Positions 5,655-10,154 of a stretch of DNA of 10,154 bases are shown piece by piece; position 1 is the first letter of the stretch; each line of letters starts with the position of its first letter. Both the position numbers and the translations under genes were made by a program. The notes beneath the pieces were generated by a model that was not told the origin of the DNA, did not search any database, and saw nothing but the letters and a program-made list of their open reading frames with translations. The DNA comes from Candidatus Latescibacterota bacterium (GTDB taxonomy: Bacteria > Blakebacterota > Blakebacteria > Blakebacterales > Blakebacteraceae), in the NCBI GenBank assembly GCA_023135015.1, contig JAGLTZ010000165.1:1-10154 (forward strand). The letters are read 5' to 3'.

Positions 5655-6734
5655 ATGTCTGCCGGTGCTGCCAAAGCTGAGGGCCCTCTGGTCCTCGGAA
5701 TCGAGACATCGTGTGATGAGACCGCCGCAGCCGTTGTATGCGGCTGGCGTCGGATCCTCTCCAATGTGGTGGTCAGCCAGGAGATACACGCTGACTGGGG
5801 AGGTGTGGTGCCCGAGCTGGCGTCGAGGGAACATCTGCGTCTGACTCTGCCGGCAGTACGGCGGGCGATGTCGAAGGCATGTGTCGGGTGGCAGGATCTG
5901 GACGGCATCGCGGTTACCCGTGGTCCCGGTCTTGTCGGCGCCCTTCTTGTAGGACTGTCGGTGGCAAAGGCGCTGGCGATGGGCAGGGGGATGCCGCTGG
6001 TGGGTGTGAATCACCTGGAAGGTCACCTGTTCAGCCTGCTCCTCGAGGATCCTAAGTGGAAACCTCCCTACCTGGTTCTGATCGCAAGCGGCGGTCATAC
6101 AGAACTCCACATGGTACAGGATCTCGGCTCCTACAGCCTGCTGGGGGCTACAGTGGATGACGCGGCAGGTGAAGCATTCGACAAGGTCGGTGTACTTCTC
6201 GGGCTCGATTATCCCGCCGGTGTCCTGCTGGATGAGTTGGCTGACGAGGGGGAGGAGAATGGACCACGGTTCCCGGTCGCCAGGGTCGCCAGGCCGGGCC
6301 ACAATTTTTCGTTCAGCGGTCTTAAGACAGCGGTACTGCTTCACTGGCAGGCTATTCCCGAATCAGAGCGACCACGCCAGCGACCGGCCGTGGCTGCTTC
6401 GTTCCGCAGGGCCGCCGTTGATGCCCTGGTAAAGGGGGTCGCCGCTGCCCTGGAGGAAACGGGTGCACCCAGGTTCGGAGTGACCGGTGGAGTGGCGAAT
6501 AATCGACTGCTGCGGCGGAAGCTCACAGCGCTGGCCGAGGAGCGCGGGATCGAGGTGGCGTTTCCCAGCCCCCGGCTCTGCACAGATAACGCCGCAATGA
6601 TAGCAGCCGCCGGCGCCTACCATCTTGCCAGCGGGTGCCGCGACGACCTGGATCTGGATGCTGACCCCTCGCTTCGGATTCAGTCAGAAACGATCCATAT
6701 GAAGGAGGAGGAACCCCCGGGCGGACGAGCTTAA
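5655..6734 (+). CDS. tsaD: tRNA N6-threonylcarbamoyladenosine transferase TsaD (Kae1/Qri7 family)
   Basis: This 359-residue protein transfers the threonylcarbamoyl group from threonylcarbamoyl-AMP to A37 of ANN-decoding tRNAs in the cytoplasm, with TsaB and TsaE as usual bacterial partners. The full ASKHA-fold signature is present: GIETSCDET (15-23), HLEGH (120-124) supplying the metal-binding histidines H120 and H124, SGGHTEL (145-151), DDAAGEAFDKVG (168-179), FSFSGLKTAV (218-227), GGVANNRLLR (278-287) and CTDNAAMIA (309-317) with the third metal ligand D311. Length is slightly above the usual 340 or so because of a polar C-terminal tail rich in E, P and G (about 345-359). The segment usually read as YPGGP is YPAGV here (186-190). 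The start has only a weak upstream GAAGAAG. TsaB and TsaE are not in the window. Confidence 0.98.
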   Translation: MSAGAAKAEGPLVLGIETSCDETAAAVVCGWRRILSNVVVSQEIHADWGGVVPELASREHLRLTLPAVRRAMSKACVGWQDLDGIAVTRGPGLVGALLVGLSVAKALAMGRGMPLVGVNHLEGHLFSLLLEDPKWKPPYLVLIASGGHTELHMVQDLGSYSLLGATVDDAAGEAFDKVGVLLGLDYPAGVLLDELADEGEENGPRFPVARVARPGHNFSFSGLKTAVLLHWQAIPESERPRQRPAVAASFRRAAVDALVKGVAAALEETGAPRFGVTGGVANNRLLRRKLTALAEERGIEVAFPSPRLCTDNAAMIAAAGAYHLASGCRDDLDLDADPSLRIQSETIHMKEEEPPGGRA

Positions 6735-6790
6735 GAAAAACTCAGCCCTCAACGGCCTACCCCCCGGCCATCGCGAATATCGAGGTGGCC

Positions 6791-8563
6791 ATGCTGACCC
6801 ACAGACTGATTCTGAATGCCCTCCCCATTGTATTTGCGGTTCTGGTGCTTGTTGTTCCGGTGCTTTTGGTTCGGGAGGCTGTGGGACAGGTGTCCCCTGT
6901 GCCTCCCGTAGCCTTCAATGAGGTACTGGCTGACGCACCCGGACCCGAGGGAAGTGGTGGAGGGGAATGGGTTGAGCTTCGAAACGGCGGTGATGTCCCA
7001 GTCGATCTTTCGGGCTGGGCGATAGGAGATGAAAAGGATCCCATTGACAGGCTGATGCCTTGGGAGCCCGGAGGAACACTCCTGCTGCAGCCGAAAACGA
7101 TGGCTCTGGTACTCGATCCGGACGGAGATCCGTCAGAGCTGGCACTGCCCGCCGGCGTGCTCCTTCTGCGGCCTGAGGATGCATCTATCGGTAACGGCCT
7201 GAAAGGGGACGGCGAAAGCCTGTGGCTGCTGGACCCTTCACGAACCGTGGTGGATTCTGTCCGATGGCCGTTCGGAGCTGGGGATGGGATCTCATGGGAG
7301 CGCGTTGGAGGCGGAGCTGCGGCGGGTGACTGGAGGCCCTGCAGGGCGCCAGGCGGCTCCACACCCGGGAGCGTCAATTCTTGGACGCCCGTTCCGGGCG
7401 ACCGCTCTATCCGCTGGAGAGAGCTCCCCGGACAGGTATTGTCCGCAGGGCGACAGATCGGCCTGATCGCGGTTCTGATGGATGAGGGTGGTGATGGTCT
7501 TCAAGAAACGCTGCTGGAAGCGGCCGCTATCTCCCCGTGGGGTGGGGTGGAACAGCTACCCTCAAAGGTGATCTCAGGTGTGGCGCCGTGGGATTCTACA
7601 GAAGTAGGCTGGACGTGGCGGCCCGCCGGTGGTGGTGGGTGGAAGCTGCTGGTGGAGGTGGTAGAGCCCCCGGCGACGCGCGGCTGGGATGACAGTGACA
7701 CGCTTCACGTTCCTGTGAGATACGCCCTGCTCTCAAGAGTACTCAGCGAGGCGCAGCCACGCCCCGTGAAGGGTTGCGGGGAGTGGCTGGAATTGTGGGC
7801 GCCCGACCACGGCGCGGGCAACGGTTCAGGAGAGACGGTTTCATGGGATGGTTGGAGCGTTCGGGTACGATCGAAGGCATCTCTTCTGTCGGCCGGCAGA
7901 TTGTTCCTCATCGGGAACGGGTCAGGGCAGGTTCTGCTTGTTTCTGCGGGGGACTCGGTGCGAACGGCCGGAGCCGACGGGATACAGTCAGGTTCCGGTG
8001 AGTGGATCATCTGGCCCGGTCTGCGTCTCACAGACACGGGCAGCATTGTTACGCTCGCCGACCCTTACGGGGCAGTGGTTGACAGCTCGGTGCTGCGGCC
8101 GGTGCCGGGTTTGCCGAGAGGACACAGCTGGCAGCGGTGGAACCCTTCGATGCAGGGTTGGTCGCCAATGGCATGGGGGGTGAGCCGGTCTCCAGGGGAC
8201 GTTTCACCCGGATGGGTGGTGGGTCCCGTTTCAACAGAACCGGATATAGAAGAGAAGTCCGAAGCAGGCCAGGAGTGGTTTCGGCTAGAACTGGAACATC
8301 TGAGCGACGGTTCTGTACTCCTGGTGTGGGAGAGTTCTGCTGCTAGAGTGTGGCTTGAGGCTCGCCTCTACGACATGTCGGGCAGAATTGCGGCCACCAT
8401 TATCCCACAGGCTCTGGTGCCCGGCTGCAGCAGCCACCAATGGCATCCGGCCCCGGACGGCAGGAGTGTGCGGCCGGGGATATACATACTGGTCGTGGAG
8501 GCGGGCGATGCTGACGCAGGGGCACGCTGGACCGTACGGCGGCCGCTCGGAGTACGACCGTGA
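6791..8563 (+). CDS. Secreted protein with two lamin-tail-like domains and a type-IX-secretion/FlgD-like C-terminal domain
   Basis: About 590 residues, with an N-terminal hydrophobic export signal (roughly 5-32, LPIVFAVLVLVVPVLLV). LTD-like domain 1 (about 40-198) has the typical opening VAFNEVLADAP...GEWVELRN and DLSGWAIGD, and ends in the WRPCRAPGGSTPGSVNS style of these domains. An Ig/CARDB-like beta segment (about 208-300) follows. A second, more divergent LTD-like domain (about 311-472) shows SRVLSEA, GEWLELW, WDGWSV, RLTDTGSIVTLADPYGAVVDS and SWQRWNP. The C-terminal domain (about 498-590) has ARLYDMSGRIAATI and VRPGIYILVVEAG, the pattern of FlgD/type IX sorting tails. It would therefore be exported and surface-bound or released. 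The ATG at 6791 with GAGG five bases upstream is preferred; a GTG at 6785 is in frame. It begins 56 bases after tsaD, and its stop overlaps the next start (GTGA). A DNA or surface-binding role is inference only. Confidence 0.87.
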   Translation: MLTHRLILNALPIVFAVLVLVVPVLLVREAVGQVSPVPPVAFNEVLADAPGPEGSGGGEWVELRNGGDVPVDLSGWAIGDEKDPIDRLMPWEPGGTLLLQPKTMALVLDPDGDPSELALPAGVLLLRPEDASIGNGLKGDGESLWLLDPSRTVVDSVRWPFGAGDGISWERVGGGAAAGDWRPCRAPGGSTPGSVNSWTPVPGDRSIRWRELPGQVLSAGRQIGLIAVLMDEGGDGLQETLLEAAAISPWGGVEQLPSKVISGVAPWDSTEVGWTWRPAGGGGWKLLVEVVEPPATRGWDDSDTLHVPVRYALLSRVLSEAQPRPVKGCGEWLELWAPDHGAGNGSGETVSWDGWSVRVRSKASLLSAGRLFLIGNGSGQVLLVSAGDSVRTAGADGIQSGSGEWIIWPGLRLTDTGSIVTLADPYGAVVDSSVLRPVPGLPRGHSWQRWNPSMQGWSPMAWGVSRSPGDVSPGWVVGPVSTEPDIEEKSEAGQEWFRLELEHLSDGSVLLVWESSAARVWLEARLYDMSGRIAATIIPQALVPGCSSHQWHPAPDGRSVRPGIYILVVEAGDADAGARWTVRRPLGVRP

Positions 8564-9462
8564 CCGCCCCCCAAGCCGAAAGAATGAGCGGCGTTGTAGG
8601 CAGGGTGATAGGTGCTGCCCTTCTATTGCTGTGTGCTCAGACTCCGGATACGGTTGCCCAGGATCTGCTGCCGCCCGGGCCGGGCTGGACCGTTGCGGGA
8701 CCGGCTACACTTGTGGACCCGGTCTCCCCAATGGCTGCCGTCGTTCAACCTGCCCTTCTATCTAATCGAATCCTCACCTGGTGGCTTGCGGCATCGCGTC
8801 CCTTCGGGATTGAAGGCCTGAAACATGTCGAGGCGGCTGCAGTGACTTCGATGGGATCGGGAGCGGTGGGCTGTATCTGGCGTCAGATCGAGGGAGACGG
8901 TCTGAGGCATATAGAGGCTGAGCTGAGCTGTGGGCTGCCGCTCGTGATTGCCGTGCAGCCGGCCCGGGCAAGGGTGTCAGAGCACGGTGTGTCCGGAGTA
9001 GAGGGTGATTCCGGAGTGTGGCTGGGAGCCGGTGCTGGTTTCCAGGCGCTCTCAGGTTCAGGGGTCCGCCGGTGCGGTGCCGCTCTCTGTCATCTGAGTG
9101 CTGTGGCCGTGTGGGGGAGGCAGTGGAAGGCAGCTGTGGCATACAGGAGAGGATTCGGTAGAAACGGGGACTGGATCAGACCCTGGATTGGGGGAGCGAT
9201 AGGAAAGGATGGGGAGAGGTTTTCCGTGCGTGCCGGTGGGATGAGGCCCCAGGGTGGAGATTTCGAACCGGCGCTGGCTCTGGCCTGCTGCACCGGCCGC
9301 CTGCGGATTGATGCAGGAGCCTGGGGGGTGACGACAGCGCCCGCCATCGGTCTGCATCTGGTGGTGAAGGATTTGTGCTGGAGCGTCGAAGGAAGGTGGG
9401 TCCCCGGCCTCGGCCTCCACCTTCTATGGAGTGTATGCAGCCCCCACCTCTGGCGGCCATGA
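8560..9462 (+). CDS. Probable outer-membrane beta-barrel protein (PorV-like appearance)
   Basis: A 300-residue protein starting at a GTG that overlaps the stop of the previous gene (GTGA). GGAG at 8549-8552, seven bases upstream, supports this start over the ATG at 8584. Residues 9-34 form a signal peptide (hydrophobic GAALLLLCAQ, possible cleavage near DTVAQ/D). The mature part, from about residue 60, alternates short hydrophobic/aromatic beta strands with glycine- and charge-rich turns (for example HVEAAAVTSMGSGAVGCIWRQ, AVAYRRGFGRNGDWIRPWIGGAIG, FSVRAGGMRPQG, LHLVVKDLCWSVEGRW). The early VSPMAAVVQPALLSN resembles the N-terminal region of PorV/PorQ-like barrels. The strand pattern ends close to the C terminus with GLGLHLLW. 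No enzyme motif is visible. Its place between an exported LTD protein and another apparent barrel suggests a role in secretion or display. Family assignment is by appearance only. Confidence 0.7.
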   Translation: MTAPQAERMSGVVGRVIGAALLLLCAQTPDTVAQDLLPPGPGWTVAGPATLVDPVSPMAAVVQPALLSNRILTWWLAASRPFGIEGLKHVEAAAVTSMGSGAVGCIWRQIEGDGLRHIEAELSCGLPLVIAVQPARARVSEHGVSGVEGDSGVWLGAGAGFQALSGSGVRRCGAALCHLSAVAVWGRQWKAAVAYRRGFGRNGDWIRPWIGGAIGKDGERFSVRAGGMRPQGGDFEPALALACCTGRLRIDAGAWGVTTAPAIGLHLVVKDLCWSVEGRWVPGLGLHLLWSVCSPHLWRP

Positions 9463-10154
9463 GCCCCGGGCTCTACCTGCTGATGATCAAGCTGCTGGTG
9501 TGCGGGCCGGTGGCGGATTTGTACTGGTTGGTCAACGTCGAGGAGACCGTCCAGGCAATCCGGTCAAGGGAACCGCTGATGCCGGGCAGATCGGGATTTA
9601 ACGGCAGGTGGTGGGTTGATGAGGGCAGGAACCGTGCGACTTTTCATGCCGCTGCAGGAAGTAGTACAAGTCGCCGGGGCTACCGGGTGCAGTTGAGGGT
9701 CGAGAGGCGGGAGGACCGGGAACTGCTCGGCGCCAGTCTCGCCGTCGAACTTGGGATGGGCAGGTGGCGGTTGCTGGCAGGTCCCGCAAGAGGAGGGATG
9801 GGAGTGGGGCTGCTTGTTGGGGAAAGGGCATGGAATACAACAGGTGCGGAGGTCAGGAGTGCCTGGACGGGCGTTCCTTCCAGGTTGAGGGTCGGGCCGG
9901 TCTCTGAAGCATACCCGAGGCCGCAGGTGATCGCGCTGCAGTACGGCGGTCGCCGGCAGGCGGTGCTGGCAGTGATGCAAGAGAGAGGGAGTGCTCCTTA
10001 TCTGGTGTCCCAGTGGCACCCCTCGGAAACGCTCCGGGCTGTTCTGGTGCGGTCGAACGGGTTTATGGGGACTGAGGCGGCAGCGGGAAGGAGGGAGGGA
10101 GAGGTGCACTGGAGGATCAGCGCCGCATCCTGGAAGTTTAAGGATGCCGGAGAC
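9459..10154 (+). CDS. Partial gene: putative helix-hairpin-helix plus beta-barrel envelope protein (3' end outside window)
   Basis: An open plus-strand frame continues 232 codons to the right edge with no stop. The ATG at 9459 overlaps the previous stop as ATGA; ATGs at 9426 and 9435 are in frame and would add 11 or 8 residues. No ribosome binding site is clear, so coupling to the upstream gene is likely. Residues about 1-43 (SPGLYLLMIKLLVCGPVADLYWLV and following) have the spacing of a ComEA-like helix-hairpin-helix unit: a SPG turn, a helix, a GP turn, a second helix, then NVEETVQAIRS. It is degenerate and its usual preceding segment is missing. From about 46 the sequence is Arg/Gly/Trp-rich alternating beta sequence (YRVQLRVERRE, GRWRLLAGPARGGMGVGLLVG), like the barrel part of Bacteroidetes HhH-barrel proteins. 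No export signal is obvious. The coding call is firm; the family assignment is tentative. Confidence 0.7.
   Translation, partial: MSPGLYLLMIKLLVCGPVADLYWLVNVEETVQAIRSREPLMPGRSGFNGRWWVDEGRNRATFHAAAGSSTSRRGYRVQLRVERREDRELLGASLAVELGMGRWRLLAGPARGGMGVGLLVGERAWNTTGAEVRSAWTGVPSRLRVGPVSEAYPRPQVIALQYGGRRQAVLAVMQERGSAPYLVSQWHPSETLRAVLVRSNGFMGTEAAAGRREGEVHWRISAASWKFKDAGD

Noticed and set aside
5520..6344. 274-residue minus-strand open frame across the ybbR end and tsaD
   Set aside because: It is antisense to two well-supported genes, has no recognisable motif, and is explained by the codon bias of GC-rich genes.
7614..7670. GGTGG-rich stretch as a tandem repeat or G-quadruplex
   Set aside because: It encodes the glycine/valine-rich part of the LTD protein in frame; the units are irregular and look like ordinary codon and composition bias.
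9564..10109. 181-residue minus-strand open frame at the right end
   Set aside because: Proline/histidine-rich antisense shadow of the GC-rich plus-strand gene that overlaps the previous stop by ATGA.

Overview
This window looks like a chromosomal segment from an uncultivated bacterium of the broad Fibrobacteres-Chlorobi-Bacteroidetes (FCB) neighbourhood, or a nearby Gram-negative candidate phylum. That placement is inferred, not proven. It rests on a secreted lamin-tail-domain protein ending in a type-IX-secretion/FlgD-like tail, two apparent outer-membrane barrel proteins in the same operon, a large GDH2-type glutamate dehydrogenase, and YbbR and TsaD genes in one operon. No rRNA, tRNA, CRISPR array, transposase or phage gene was seen.

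Layout. On the minus strand (1-3052) a GT4-family glycosyltransferase is followed by the N-terminal 620 residues of a large NAD-type glutamate dehydrogenase, which runs off the left edge and is easy to miss because it has no stop inside the window. A 163-base divergent intergenic region (3053-3215) with a perfect 15-base palindrome separates the glycosyltransferase from a plus-strand radical SAM protein of the PflX/COG1313 type (3216-4133). A 343-base intergenic region (4134-4476) then carries a hairpin-forming repeat and a near-consensus sigma70-type promoter. That promoter appears to drive a long plus-strand operon: small zinc-ribbon protein, three-repeat YbbR protein, TsaD, secreted double-LTD protein, a probable outer-membrane barrel, and a last gene that is open to the right edge. 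The last three genes overlap by four bases at each junction (GTGA, then ATGA), so they are probably translationally coupled.

How the genes may work together. TsaD (tRNA t6A synthesis) and YbbR (envelope/c-di-AMP-related) are housekeeping. The downstream trio looks like one cell-surface module: an exported protein with two LTD-like domains, a barrel, and a protein whose N terminus resembles a degenerate ComEA-like helix-hairpin-helix followed by barrel-like beta sequence. LTD and HhH folds both occur in DNA-handling proteins, so a surface DNA-binding or DNA-uptake role is a testable guess. It is the most interesting candidate system here.

A second signal is a REP-like repeat. A 16-base core (CTCCGACAGGCTCCTA) occurs at 1927-1942 and 4244-4259. 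The second copy is one arm of a 15-base inverted repeat, and the first copy supplies the stop codon of the glycosyltransferase.
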